Shown here: one piece after another, positions 1 through 7,159 of the stretch | Position numbering within the stretch: the first letter of the stretch is position 1 | Layout of the letters: each line of letters starts with the position of its first letter | Assembly (NCBI GenBank): GCA_017853515.1 | Contig: JAFMJK010000004.1 | Location: 1 to 28,646, forward strand | Length of the DNA: 28,646 nucleotides | Direction: 5' to 3' | DNA from: Chthoniobacterales bacterium | Lineage (GTDB): Bacteria; Verrucomicrobiota; Verrucomicrobiia; Chthoniobacterales; JACTMZ01 | Position numbers and translations under genes: made by a program | The notes under the pieces: model-generated | Told to the model about the DNA's origin: nothing | What the model saw: the letters and a program-made list of their open reading frames with translations, nothing else | Databases searched by the model: none

Positions 1-38
1 CCAGCCGACCCTACCGAGGGGTGTGAAAAGTCGAAAAA

Positions 39-119
39 CTTTTCGTGATTGGTATGAAATATCGCGCCAGGGACGGCGCGATCCACCTTGCCAGACGTCC
101 GGAACCTTTTCGTGATCGG
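39..119. repeat. Short direct repeats flanking REP-like copy 1
   Basis: A 14-base sequence beginning CTTTTCGTGAT is present at 39-52 and again at 106-119, with 13 of 14 bases identical and a spacing of 67 bases. The two copies bracket the palindrome at 61-87. The first copy also forms a weak hairpin with GAAAAG at 25-30. The direct repeats could be part of a larger repeat unit. Their significance is uncertain because only one such arrangement is seen here. Confidence 0.4.
61..87. repeat. REP-like palindrome, copy 1
   Basis: An 8-base perfect stem (ATCGCGCC / GGCGCGAT) encloses a 6-base loop (AGGGAC) and is followed by TCCACC. The same unit, with one base fewer in the loop, recurs at 10241-10266, and in inverted orientation at 10202-10227. 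It lies just past the 3' end of the minus-strand lytic transglycosylase gene, the usual place for REP elements. It could also act as a transcript 3'-end structure. No REP-associated transposase gene (RAYT) is visible in the window. Confidence 0.6.
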
Positions 120-121
120 AC

Positions 122-727
122 TCAGGGGGCGGACAACGTGTCGCCGCGCTCTTTGTAATATTCGTAGCGGTCGCGCACCGCCGCCACATAAGCGCGTGTG
201 CTGGCGATGTCCATGGCCTGCGACAATTCCTCGGCGCTCATGCTCGCACCGCCCGACCATCTCTTCACGCGGCTGCGTCCCGCATTGTATTCGCCGAGGG
301 CGAAGGGCAGGGGATCCTCCTGCCGGGACCAATGCTTCAGCGCCTGCGCGAGATACCATGTTCCGATTTCGATGTTTGTCTTCGGGTCGAGCAGATCTTC
401 CGGAACAAAAGTTTCCACCCTCAGGGCCTGCACCCAATCCTGCGCCGCGGGTTCGGTCACCTGCATGAGGCCGCGTTCGCCGTGGGCTCCGAGTTTGTCC
501 GGTTGGAAACGGCTTTCCTGCCAGATGACCGCTTTGACCAGCAGCGGATCGAGGCCGTGGCGCGCGGCGGCTGCGGCAATGAGCGTGTCCTGCGAGTCGT
601 AGCGTCCGAAGCTCGCGAGCTCGGACAAGCGGTAGACCGGATCCTTGTCCGTCAAAACCAGAACGCCGGCCGCCAGGGCAAGCGCGATGGCGATCAATCC
701 CAGGATGTAGACCCGGCGCCCGGACAT
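122..727 (-). CDS. Small membrane-anchored lytic transglycosylase (SLT domain)
   Basis: The 201-residue protein has an N-terminal hydrophobic segment (about residues 7-25) that should serve as a signal anchor, followed by a lysozyme-like SLT (Slt70/MltE-type) domain. Visible landmarks are the catalytic glutamate in QESRF (E71), GLMQV (86-90) and YNAG (147-150), in the usual order. It would cleave peptidoglycan glycan strands in the periplasm with formation of 1,6-anhydro ends. The start at 727 was chosen over the longer open frame to 946 because the upstream part reads as antisense menD and the hydrophobic anchor follows directly. It lies 31 bases after the menD stop and is probably co-transcribed with menF-menD, although it has no known part in quinone synthesis. 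The enzyme class is confident; which cell-wall process it serves is unknown. Confidence 0.88.
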   Translation of the reverse strand: MSGRRVYILGLIAIALALAAGVLVLTDKDPVYRLSELASFGRYDSQDTLIAAAAARHGLDPLLVKAVIWQESRFQPDKLGAHGERGLMQVTEPAAQDWVQALRVETFVPEDLLDPKTNIEIGTWYLAQALKHWSRQEDPLPFALGEYNAGRSRVKRWSGGASMSAEELSQAMDIASTRAYVAAVRDRYEYYKERGDTLSAP

Positions 728-758
728 CACCGAACGATAACGGCGCGTGCCCGCCGAG

Positions 759-2330
759 TCATCGCCAAAGCGCGGCGTAGTTCCCGGCGAAGCGCGCGCT
801 GGCTGCCGCATCCGGAACAATTTCCACCATGCGCGGCGAGGGCTCCGGCCAAGTATCCGCGGCGGAATGCGTTTGCCCGTAATGCCAGCCGAACATCTCC
901 GCCCATCCGCGCAAATGCAGCGCATGGGTGTTGAGGAACGAGGCATTTTTGAACATGCGATCGAAAATCATCCCGCCGCCATTGTTCACCACCGCAAGCG
1001 TGATGTCCGCGCCGTCCAATTGCGCGGCGGGCCACAGTCCGGCGAGATCATAGAGCGCGGACAAGTCGCCGATCACCGCGGCGCTCGGGCGGCTGTTGTC
1101 CGCCAATCCAAGGGCGGAGGAGACAAGTCCGTCGATGCCGTTGACCCCGCGGTTGGCGTAAAAGTTTTGTTCCGACGGCGTGCGCGGTGCGACCAGATCC
1201 CATTCGCGGATGGACAGACTGTTGCCCAGAAAGACGCGGGCATTGCGGGCGAACTTCTCCGCGGCGGCGCGCACCAGCGCGGCCTCGCTCCGAGGCTCCC
1301 GTGCCAGCAACTCCTCCGTGGCCGCGGTGATGGATCGATCCCGGGCCAGAAGCACAGAGGTGTTCCCCCCGGATGGTATGACATCGGTCAGCGTCCGGAA
1401 GAGGGCCAGCGGAAGGACCGGTGCTCCGCGTGCGAGTCCGGGAAAAGGTGTGCGGGAAACGTGCAGCACGGGTCGCGGGTCATCATCCAGTTCCCTCCAA
1501 AGCCGCGGAGTGGGCACGCCGCCGATGCGGAGGATTCCGTCGCACGCCGCCCGGCATTCGGGTGAGGAAAGGATCCGCTCGCCGGCGTGCAGGGAAAATT
1601 CCTGCAGGTTGCGGTGACCTCGCAGCTGCGAGACGGCCTCGAGGTAGAGCGGACTCGAGAGCGAGGCCAGCCATGGCGCGACATCATGCGCCTCGTCTCC
1701 GGTGAGCGAGGAAACGAGCACAAGCGGATTACGCACGCCGGCGAAAAAATCTTCCCAGTGCTGCCGCGCGGATTCTTCGGTCATCCAAGGGGAGGCATTC
1801 CTCGGCATGCCCGTCCCGGCGGACGAAAGCGCGACCGGTTCGCCGGTGAGCGGTTCGTCGAAGCAGACATTGAGGTGCACGGGTCCGGGCGGCAGCGACG
1901 ACAACTGCCCCGGCGCGTCGACATCGATGACCGGGATGCGGCAGGCGGCGAAGATCGGCAGTTGGTCGATGGTCTGCGGTGCGCCGGTGCCGCGCAGTTT
2001 CCGTGGACGGTCCGCCGTCACCGCGACGAGCGGCCATCCTCCGTGCACCGCTTCGAGCATGGCGGGCAGCAACTCGGCGGCCGCGGTTCCCGACGTGGTG
2101 AGCACGGCGACCGGTCTGTTGTCGCGCCGGATGCGGCCCAGCGCGAAAAAGGACGCGCTGCGTTCCTCGAAAAAGTTGAGCACTTCGAAAGCGCCGCGCG
2201 AGGCGTCGGCCGCAAGAACGAGCGGCGCATTGCGTCCGCCCGGACAAATCACCAAGGTCCGCACGCCCGCGCCGCGCAGGACGGCGAGCACCTCCGCGGC
2301 AATGACAGCGTTCGCTTCGGCCGCGCTCAA
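759..2330 (-). CDS. menD: 2-succinyl-5-enolpyruvyl-6-hydroxy-3-cyclohexene-1-carboxylate synthase (MenD)
   Basis: This thiamine-diphosphate enzyme joins isochorismate and 2-oxoglutarate to give SEPHCHC, the second step of classical menaquinone synthesis in the cytoplasm. Family landmarks run the full length: CPGGRNAPL near the N-terminus (usually SPGSRNAPL), FFEERSASFFALG, TTSGTAAAELLPA, TADRPRKLRGTGAPQTIDQ, then in the cofactor half FYANRGVNGIDG and GDLSALYDLAG...NNGGG for metal and diphosphate binding. With a TTG start at 2330 the protein is 523 residues, close to the usual 550. TTG was chosen because no ATG lies between the menF stop and the first conserved motif, and it overlaps the menF TGA (TTGA), which fits translational coupling. 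The much longer open frame upstream in this phase only shadows menF. Confidence 0.93.
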   Translation of the reverse strand: MSAAEANAVIAAEVLAVLRGAGVRTLVICPGGRNAPLVLAADASRGAFEVLNFFEERSASFFALGRIRRDNRPVAVLTTSGTAAAELLPAMLEAVHGGWPLVAVTADRPRKLRGTGAPQTIDQLPIFAACRIPVIDVDAPGQLSSLPPGPVHLNVCFDEPLTGEPVALSSAGTGMPRNASPWMTEESARQHWEDFFAGVRNPLVLVSSLTGDEAHDVAPWLASLSSPLYLEAVSQLRGHRNLQEFSLHAGERILSSPECRAACDGILRIGGVPTPRLWRELDDDPRPVLHVSRTPFPGLARGAPVLPLALFRTLTDVIPSGGNTSVLLARDRSITAATEELLAREPRSEAALVRAAAEKFARNARVFLGNSLSIREWDLVAPRTPSEQNFYANRGVNGIDGLVSSALGLADNSRPSAAVIGDLSALYDLAGLWPAAQLDGADITLAVVNNGGGMIFDRMFKNASFLNTHALHLRGWAEMFGWHYGQTHSAADTWPEPSPRMVEIVPDAAASARFAGNYAALWR

Positions 2331-3412
2331 AGCCCGAGATTGCCGCGGGTGGCGGAAATTTTCAGACGCAGTTCGGCCAACTCCCGCGCCAGATCGCTGC
2401 CCGGCACGAGACCGCATCCCGCACCGCAGCGTGTCGTTTTCGCATCCCACTGCACACCGCGAATGGCGACGAGGCAGCGCGAACGTCCGCCGGGCAAGGC
2501 GAGGCCGAAGGGCGCGGAGAAATATCCGCGTTCCCCGCCATCGATCGCGGGAAGAATGCCGCGCCAATCTCCGCGCGGCGCCACGCCGACCGCTGGCGTG
2601 GGGTGCAACCGCGCGACAAGACCGGAAAATTCCGCGCGGCTCTGCGGCATGACGCGCAAGTCGGTGCGCAGGTGCGAGAGCATGCCGATGCGCCACAGGC
2701 GGGTTGCTCCGCGCGTGACCTGCCCCAGCGGCGCGATTTGCGCGGCGACGTCCTCGAGCACGAGGCGGTGCTCGTTGCGTTCCTTGGGGTCGTCCAGCAT
2801 GTCCTCCGGCATCGCTCCGGAGCGCGCGGTGCCGGCCACCGCGACGGTGTGGATTTCGACCCCGTCGTCCTCGAAAAGCAGTTCGGGCGAAGCGCCCAGC
2901 GCGCCGCCCTTCTCGTCCCAGAATCCGTAGGGCATCAATCCCGCGGGCAAGTTGGCCAGGTTGCGCAGGGCGCGCTCGCGCTCGGCCGCGGTGAGCGCGC
3001 CGCGGCTTGTTTCGAATACCGCGGGCACCGCCTTTTGCAGGCGCACGCCGCGGAATTCGCCGGTCACTTTGGCGAAGGCGGCGGCGAAAGATTTTTCGTC
3101 GAACGGTTCCCAGCGGCGCGTTATGTCGCGTGGCTGCAACATTTGTGCGAGGCTGTCGGGCGAGACGGCGGCGGCTTGCGGATAAATCCGCCACGGCTTT
3201 TCTTCGCGGAGGAAAAAGTCCGGCACATAAAAAGAAGGACGCTCCGGGTCTGGCCGGTCGGCGCGCGCGGCTTCCCCCCAGGCGATGATCCAGCAGTCCT
3301 CGGACCACGCCATGAGGGCGCCGCGGTCGAGGAAGGCGCGGATCTGCGCCGGTTCAGGCAGCGAAAGGCGGAGTTGCTGCCAACCCGTTGCGACCGGCGC
3401 GGTGTTCATCAT
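2327..3412 (-). CDS. menF: Isochorismate synthase (MenF-type, chorismate-binding family)
   Basis: The 361-residue protein has a C-terminal chorismate-binding domain (from about residue 105) with GASPELLF (173-180), AGTARSG, KERNEHRLVLEDV (EH, metal binding), HLRTDL, LHPTPAVG (269-276), YFSAPFG and a final GAGCGLVPGSD. It would convert chorismate to isochorismate, the first committed step towards menaquinone. The next gene, menD, overlaps it, which favours MenF over anthranilate or aminobenzoate synthase. It is shorter than E. coli MenF (about 430) because the N-terminal half is compact. The stretch normally reading K-V-V-L-A-R around the catalytic lysine is K-A-V-P-A-V here (K127). Two adjacent ATGs (3412 and 3409) are possible starts. 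The ~40 bases upstream separate it from the DUF2934 gene on the same strand. Confidence 0.9.
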   Translation of the reverse strand: MMNTAPVATGWQQLRLSLPEPAQIRAFLDRGALMAWSEDCWIIAWGEAARADRPDPERPSFYVPDFFLREEKPWRIYPQAAAVSPDSLAQMLQPRDITRRWEPFDEKSFAAAFAKVTGEFRGVRLQKAVPAVFETSRGALTAAERERALRNLANLPAGLMPYGFWDEKGGALGASPELLFEDDGVEIHTVAVAGTARSGAMPEDMLDDPKERNEHRLVLEDVAAQIAPLGQVTRGATRLWRIGMLSHLRTDLRVMPQSRAEFSGLVARLHPTPAVGVAPRGDWRGILPAIDGGERGYFSAPFGLALPGGRSRCLVAIRGVQWDAKTTRCGAGCGLVPGSDLARELAELRLKISATRGNLGL

Positions 3413-3451
3413 ACTGCGTTACGCCTCGCCGGGGCCGCGGGATTCGCGGAG

Positions 3452-3772
3452 TCAGCCGCGGAGTTGCCGCTCGGCCGCGAGCCAGTCCGATTCCGGATTG
3501 CCCGGCAGGCCGCGGCGATGGCGGTCCTCCCCGATGAAATAGGCGCGCAGCGAGATATCCTCGGTGGTCACCGAACCGATCACCGCGGTGATCTGGCTCT
3601 TGCCGCCGCGGCGTTCGCTCATCACGCGGGCGGGCGTGGCGGTGACGGCTTTGGTCCGCACGGACGCCGGGCGAGCCGGTTTTTTGGCCGCGGTTTTTTT
3701 GACGGCTGTTTTCTTCTTGGCTGGTCGGGCGGCGCTCTTTTTGGCCGCCGCTTTTTTCACGGTCTTGGGCAT
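3452..3772 (-). CDS. Histone H1-like Lys/Ala-rich tail joined to a DUF2934 domain
   Basis: The 106-residue protein has two parts. Residues 1-50 are low-complexity, rich in Lys, Ala, Pro and Thr with repeated AAKK/VKK units, like the tails of chlamydial Hc1 and other bacterial H1-like proteins. Residues 60-104 resemble DUF2934: I-S-L-R-A-Y-F near 73-79, a Gly/Pro turn, then SDWLAAERQL. DUF2934 has no established function; the tail suggests nucleic-acid binding. The start at 3772 was chosen because the basic tail begins there, rather than the longer frame to 3823. It is the first gene of the minus-strand group with menF-menD and is divergent from the membrane protein at 3870, with 97 bases between them. 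A nucleoid role is inference. Confidence 0.75.
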   Translation of the reverse strand: MPKTVKKAAAKKSAARPAKKKTAVKKTAAKKPARPASVRTKAVTATPARVMSERRGGKSQITAVIGSVTTEDISLRAYFIGEDRHRRGLPGNPESDWLAAERQLRG

Positions 3773-3869
3773 AAAAGTTATGTTGAAGAGGACATGAAAC
3801 CAGCGACTTCGCGCGCGGGCCAAGTTTTTTCGGTTTCACCAGAGTGGATGTGGGCCTAATCTTTGACCC

Positions 3870-4298
3870 ATGGGCATTTCTTTGGGCGAATTTTTCCTCC
3901 GCTGGTTCGTCACCGCGGTGGCGGTCTTCGTCGCGGCCTGGATCGTGCCCGGCATCACTTACAGCAGTTTCACCAGCCTGGCCTTCGCCTCGCTCCTCCT
4001 CGGGATCATCAACGCGCTGGTCCGTCCCGTGCTCCTCATTCTTTGCTTCCCCCTCATTCTCGTCACCATGGGTCTGTTCATCCTCGTGCTCAACGCGCTG
4101 CTGCTCTGGTTCGTCTCGGGCCTCATGATCGGCGGGTCATTCCACGTGGAAGGATTCTGGACCGCTTTCTGGGGCGCCATCGTCATCGGTCTGGTCAGCT
4201 GGCTGCTCAGTTCGTTTTTCCGCGGCAGCGACGGGAAAATTTATCCGCTGACCCACCACACGGCGATCAAACAGGCCCGCGGCCGCACGCTGAACTGA
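3870..4298 (+). CDS. Four-helix inner-membrane protein, PF04020 (phage-holin-4_2) family
   Basis: The 142-residue protein has four hydrophobic helices (about 8-26, 33-54, 60-83 and 95-115) with the family's typical P-G-I after helix 1 and N-A-L-V-R-P-V-L-L between the next two, followed by a short polar C-terminal tail. Such proteins are widespread in bacteria and are named after a holin superfamily, but they are chromosomal and no lytic role has been shown. The stop is followed after one base by the trpF start, so the two are probably co-transcribed. No phage genes are near, so the holin label should not be taken as a sign of a prophage. Confidence 0.8.
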   Translation: MGISLGEFFLRWFVTAVAVFVAAWIVPGITYSSFTSLAFASLLLGIINALVRPVLLILCFPLILVTMGLFILVLNALLLWFVSGLMIGGSFHVEGFWTAFWGAIVIGLVSWLLSSFFRGSDGKIYPLTHHTAIKQARGRTLN

Positions 4299-4299
4299 C

Positions 4300-4974
4300 A
4301 TGGTTCCGGACGCTCTGCGGCGTTGGCTCGACGGCGGCCGCACCGGTGTCAAAGTCTGCGGATTCACCCGCGAAGAGGATGCGCATGCGGCGATCGACGC
4401 GGGTGTCGACGCGCTCGGGTTCAATTTTTACCCGCAGTCGAAACGCGCCGTGCGTCTGGCCGACATCGCGCCGTGGCTGAAGAAACTTCCGTCCGACATC
4501 GGTCGCGTGGCCATCGTGGTGCGTCCGGATGAAGCCCTTTTGCGCGAACTGACCCAATCGCGGTTTTTTCACGCTTTGCAATTCCATGGCGGCGAAACAC
4601 CCGAATTTTGCGCCGAGTGGGGAGGGGACTTTTACATCAAGGCACGCCCCATCTCCGACGCCGCCTCGGCCGATGCCGCGTTGGCCGACCCCGCACCCTG
4701 TCTTCTTCTCGATGCGCACGCGCCTGGAGTGCACGGGGGAACGGGAACGACGATCGATTGGTCGCTCGCCGCCGATGTCGTCTCCGCGGCCGCGCGGCCG
4801 GTGGTTCTCTCCGGCGGCTTGCGTCCAGACAACGTGGCGGAAGCAGTCCGCCAAGTGCATCCCGCCGCCGTCGACACGGCCAGCGGCGTCGAATCTTCCC
4901 CCGGGGTGAAAGACGCCGCTCAGATGCGGTTGTTTGTTACGGCGGTGCGGGGTGAGTCCGTGCTTGATGCTTGA
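4300..4974 (+). CDS. trpF: Phosphoribosylanthranilate isomerase
   Basis: The enzyme performs the Amadori rearrangement of N-(5-phosphoribosyl)anthranilate in tryptophan synthesis. The 224-residue TIM barrel shows all landmarks: KVCGFT with catalytic Cys20, GFNFYPQSKRAV (40-51), QFHGGET (94-100), LLLDAH with catalytic Asp138, HGGTGTTIDW (145-154) for phosphate binding, LSGGLRPDNV (170-179) and VDTASGVESSPGVKD (191-205). The length is normal. The ATG lies one base after the TGA of the preceding membrane protein. No other trp gene is present in the window, so the pathway genes must be scattered. Neighbours suggest no special regulation. Confidence 0.95.
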   Translation: MVPDALRRWLDGGRTGVKVCGFTREEDAHAAIDAGVDALGFNFYPQSKRAVRLADIAPWLKKLPSDIGRVAIVVRPDEALLRELTQSRFFHALQFHGGETPEFCAEWGGDFYIKARPISDAASADAALADPAPCLLLDAHAPGVHGGTGTTIDWSLAADVVSAAARPVVLSGGLRPDNVAEAVRQVHPAAVDTASGVESSPGVKDAAQMRLFVTAVRGESVLDA

Positions 4975-5008
4975 TCGCCTCGCTTTTCCGCGCTCATTCT
5001 CGCGTCGC

Positions 5009-5371
5009 ATGAAAAAGGCTCTCCTCCTCGTTCTTCCCGTTCTTCTCGCCGGCTGCGTCAGCGACGAAGAATTGGCCAACATCGTCAATCCTTACAACCG
5101 TCCCGGACAATATGGTGGCTATGTTCCTGCGGGTCAGCGACCGGTTTATCCGTATCAATCGCAGTCGTTCTACCAACCCGCCTATCGCGATGGTTACCGC
5201 CAAGGCTACAACGCGGGCTTCTATGACGGCGGCCGCGGATTCCCTTATCGCGCCAACTCCAACTACCGCGGTCCCGCCTACAATGTTCCGTTCTCCGACG
5301 GTTACTACAAAGGCTACGCCGAGGGCTTCCACGAGGGGCGCCGCGGCATAGGCTACGGCTGCTCGCTCTGA
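5009..5371 (+). CDS. Small Tyr/Gly-rich lipoprotein with a duplicated motif
   Basis: The 120-residue protein starts with a short lipoprotein signal ending in LLAGC (lipid-modified Cys16). The mature part is rich in Tyr, Gly, Arg and Pro. Two copies of a pattern D-G-Y-x-x-G-Y-x-x-G-F-x-x-G-x-R-G occur at residues 61-77 and 97-113, exactly 36 residues apart, giving a regular Gly every few residues. I recognise no family. It is probably anchored in the outer or inner membrane and faces the periplasm. The ATG at 5009 was chosen over an upstream in-frame ATG at 4934 because the latter would overlap trpF and put 25 polar residues ahead of the signal. The function is unknown. Confidence 0.75.
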   Translation: MKKALLLVLPVLLAGCVSDEELANIVNPYNRPGQYGGYVPAGQRPVYPYQSQSFYQPAYRDGYRQGYNAGFYDGGRGFPYRANSNYRGPAYNVPFSDGYYKGYAEGFHEGRRGIGYGCSL

Positions 5372-5398
5372 GTTTGCCCGAGTGACCGAGTAGTTTTA

Positions 5399-5484
5399 GC
5401 GGCGGCGGTCGCCGGCATCTGCTGCAGCGCCGCTTCATCACTGCATGAGTTCCTCGCCAATCCGTGAGGGAGTTGGCGGCGAGG
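5399..5484. other. GC-rich hairpins in the gap before leuB
   Basis: The 218 bases between the lipoprotein stop and leuB contain two inverted repeats: AGCGGCG (5399-5405) with CGCCGCT (5428-5434), and CCTCGCCAA (5452-5460) with TTGGCGGCGAGG (5473-5484, three extra bases on the 3' arm). Neither is followed by a run of T, so they are not clear intrinsic terminators. They could be mRNA structure at the end of the lipoprotein transcript. I found no convincing leucine leader peptide. Confidence 0.25.
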
Positions 5485-5589
5485 GCCGCGATCTCCGCAG
5501 CACGCCTCTGTAAAACGATCGTTGTTTCTCATATACGCCGCCGTCCTTGCCGGGGCGGTGACAGACGTTTAGGGTAGTCGGTTCTAGTT

Positions 5590-6693
5590 ATGAACAAGCA
5601 GGAAGCTTTCAAAGTGGCGGTTTTGGCTGGTGACGGCATCGGGCCGGAGGTGATGGCCGAGGCGCTCAAAGTGCTGGCTGCGGCCGCGGCCAAGTTCGCC
5701 ATTCCCTACGAACTCCGGGAGGAGCGGGTCGGGGGCTGCGCCATCGATGCCGACGGGGTCGCCCTGCCGGACCAGACGCTGCAGACCTGCAAGGAGTCGG
5801 ATGCCATTCTGTTCGGCTCGGTTGGCGGTCCGAAATGGGAGTCGCTGCCGCCCAACCAGCAACCGGAGCGCGCCGCTCTTCTCGCCCTGCGCAAGACCTT
5901 CGCCCTTTACGCCAACCTGCGTCCGGCGATCTGCCTTCCCGAATTGACCCACGCTTCGCCGGTGCGCGAATCGATCGTCACCGGCGGGTTCGACGTCCTC
6001 TTTGTGCGCGAGCTGACCGGCGGACTTTATTTCGGCGAGCCGAAATACATGAAGCACGAGAGCGGCGAGTGGTTCGCGGTCGACACCATGATTTATTGGG
6101 AGAGCGAAATCGAGCGCATCGCGCACGTCGCGTTTCAAGCCGCGCAGCGCCGGCGCCATCATGTCACTTCGATCGACAAAGCCAATGTGCTGCAGAACGG
6201 CATTCTCTGGCGTCAGACGGTCGATCGCGTGGCCAACGAATATCCCGATGTGAAGCTGCGCCACCTTTACGTGGACAACGCGGCCATGCAGCTCATCCGC
6301 AATCCGAAGGGCTTCGATGTCATACTCGCGGAAAACCTTTTCGGCGACATCCTGAGCGACGAGCTGGCCATGATCGCCGGTTCGCTCGGCATGCTGCCCA
6401 GCGCGAGCCTCGGTATTTCCAAGGGTAACGGGCGCTACTTCGGCATGTACGAGCCGAGCGGCGGCACTGCTCCCGATATCGCCGGCATGGGCATCGCCAA
6501 TCCGATCGCGCAGATCCTCTCCTCGGCCATGATGCTGCGTTACTCCGCGGGACGCGAGGACGCCGCCTCGGCCATCGAGGCTGCCGTTCAGCGCGTCATC
6601 CGCGCCGGGCTGCGCACCAAGGACATCCACACCGAGGGCACACAGCTGGTCAGCACCGCGGAGATGGGCAAGGCCGTCGTCGACGCCCTTTGA
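5590..6693 (+). CDS. leuB: 3-isopropylmalate dehydrogenase
   Basis: The enzyme oxidatively decarboxylates 3-isopropylmalate with NAD to 2-oxoisocaproate in leucine synthesis. The 367-residue protein has the usual length and landmarks: LAGDGIGPEVMAEAL at the start, LRKTFALYANLRPA for substrate specificity, VRELTGGLYFG, the lysine in DKANVL, NLFGDILSDE (metal-binding aspartates) and the adenosine-binding SGGTAPDIAGMGIANP region. The Leu in the LRKTFALYANLRP helix favours isopropylmalate over isocitrate or tartrate. leuA, leuC and leuD are not in the window. A Shine-Dalgarno sequence is not obvious; the gene has its own 218-base upstream gap and is probably separately transcribed. Confidence 0.95.
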   Translation: MNKQEAFKVAVLAGDGIGPEVMAEALKVLAAAAAKFAIPYELREERVGGCAIDADGVALPDQTLQTCKESDAILFGSVGGPKWESLPPNQQPERAALLALRKTFALYANLRPAICLPELTHASPVRESIVTGGFDVLFVRELTGGLYFGEPKYMKHESGEWFAVDTMIYWESEIERIAHVAFQAAQRRRHHVTSIDKANVLQNGILWRQTVDRVANEYPDVKLRHLYVDNAAMQLIRNPKGFDVILAENLFGDILSDELAMIAGSLGMLPSASLGISKGNGRYFGMYEPSGGTAPDIAGMGIANPIAQILSSAMMLRYSAGREDAASAIEAAVQRVIRAGLRTKDIHTEGTQLVSTAEMGKAVVDAL

Positions 6694-6742
6694 GGCCGTT
6701 GTTTCCGCCGCGCCCGGTCTGCGCTATGATCGGCGAACGTCC

Positions 6743-7159
6743 GTGAACTTTCGCAAACAAGCCTTGCCCGAGCCGTCGGGGTTCCAGATCGCCCCGATGG
6801 TCGACATTGTCTTCTTGCTGCTCATTTTCTTTTTGGTCACCTGGAACTTCGCGCGCTACGAAACCGAGCTCGATGTCAAAGTGCCGACGGCGAAAGAGGG
6901 CAAGGAATCGCGCCGCTCGGTAGGCGAAGTCATCATCAACGTGAAGACCGACGGATCCATCGTCATGAACCGCAAAACGCTCACCCCGGAGGAACTCGGC
7001 GGAACTTTGCGCAAAATCGCCGAACTCTATCCCGACCAGGCAATCATCCTGCGCGGGGACGAGGGTGCCGACTACCGTCACATCGTCGCGGTGCTCGATG
7101 TCTGCCGCGGCGCCAACATCTGGAACGTGGCCTTCGCCACCGGCCGTCCCGAATCGTGA
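6743..7159 (+). CDS. exbD: ExbD/TolR-family proton-channel subunit
   Basis: The 138-residue protein has a short cytoplasmic N-terminus, one membrane helix (about 20-36) beginning P-M-V-D-I-V-F-L-L-L-I-F-F, and a periplasmic domain. Asp21 matches the proton-carrying aspartate of ExbD/TolR. Such proteins work with an ExbB/TolQ partner to couple proton flow to work across the envelope. The start is GTG at 6743; an ATG at 6726 runs into a stop after six codons in another frame. The stop overlaps the GTG start of the next gene (GTGA), so the pair is translationally coupled. No exbB/tolQ gene is found in the window, since leuB lies immediately upstream. Confidence 0.88.
   Translation: MNFRKQALPEPSGFQIAPMVDIVFLLLIFFLVTWNFARYETELDVKVPTAKEGKESRRSVGEVIINVKTDGSIVMNRKTLTPEELGGTLRKIAELYPDQAIILRGDEGADYRHIVAVLDVCRGANIWNVAFATGRPES

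Noticed and set aside
2331..3308. N-terminal extension of menD giving an 849-residue fusion
   Set aside because: This part overlaps menF in another frame and is Arg/Ala-rich without motifs. MenD similarity begins right after the menF stop.
3870..4298. Prophage holin
   Set aside because: The family name includes 'holin', but there are no phage genes near and the gene is coupled to trpF. It is a widespread chromosomal membrane protein.
5372..5589. Leucine leader peptide, riboswitch or tRNA ahead of leuB
   Set aside because: I found no short frame with Leu codon runs, no T-box features and no cloverleaf, only GC-rich inverted repeats.
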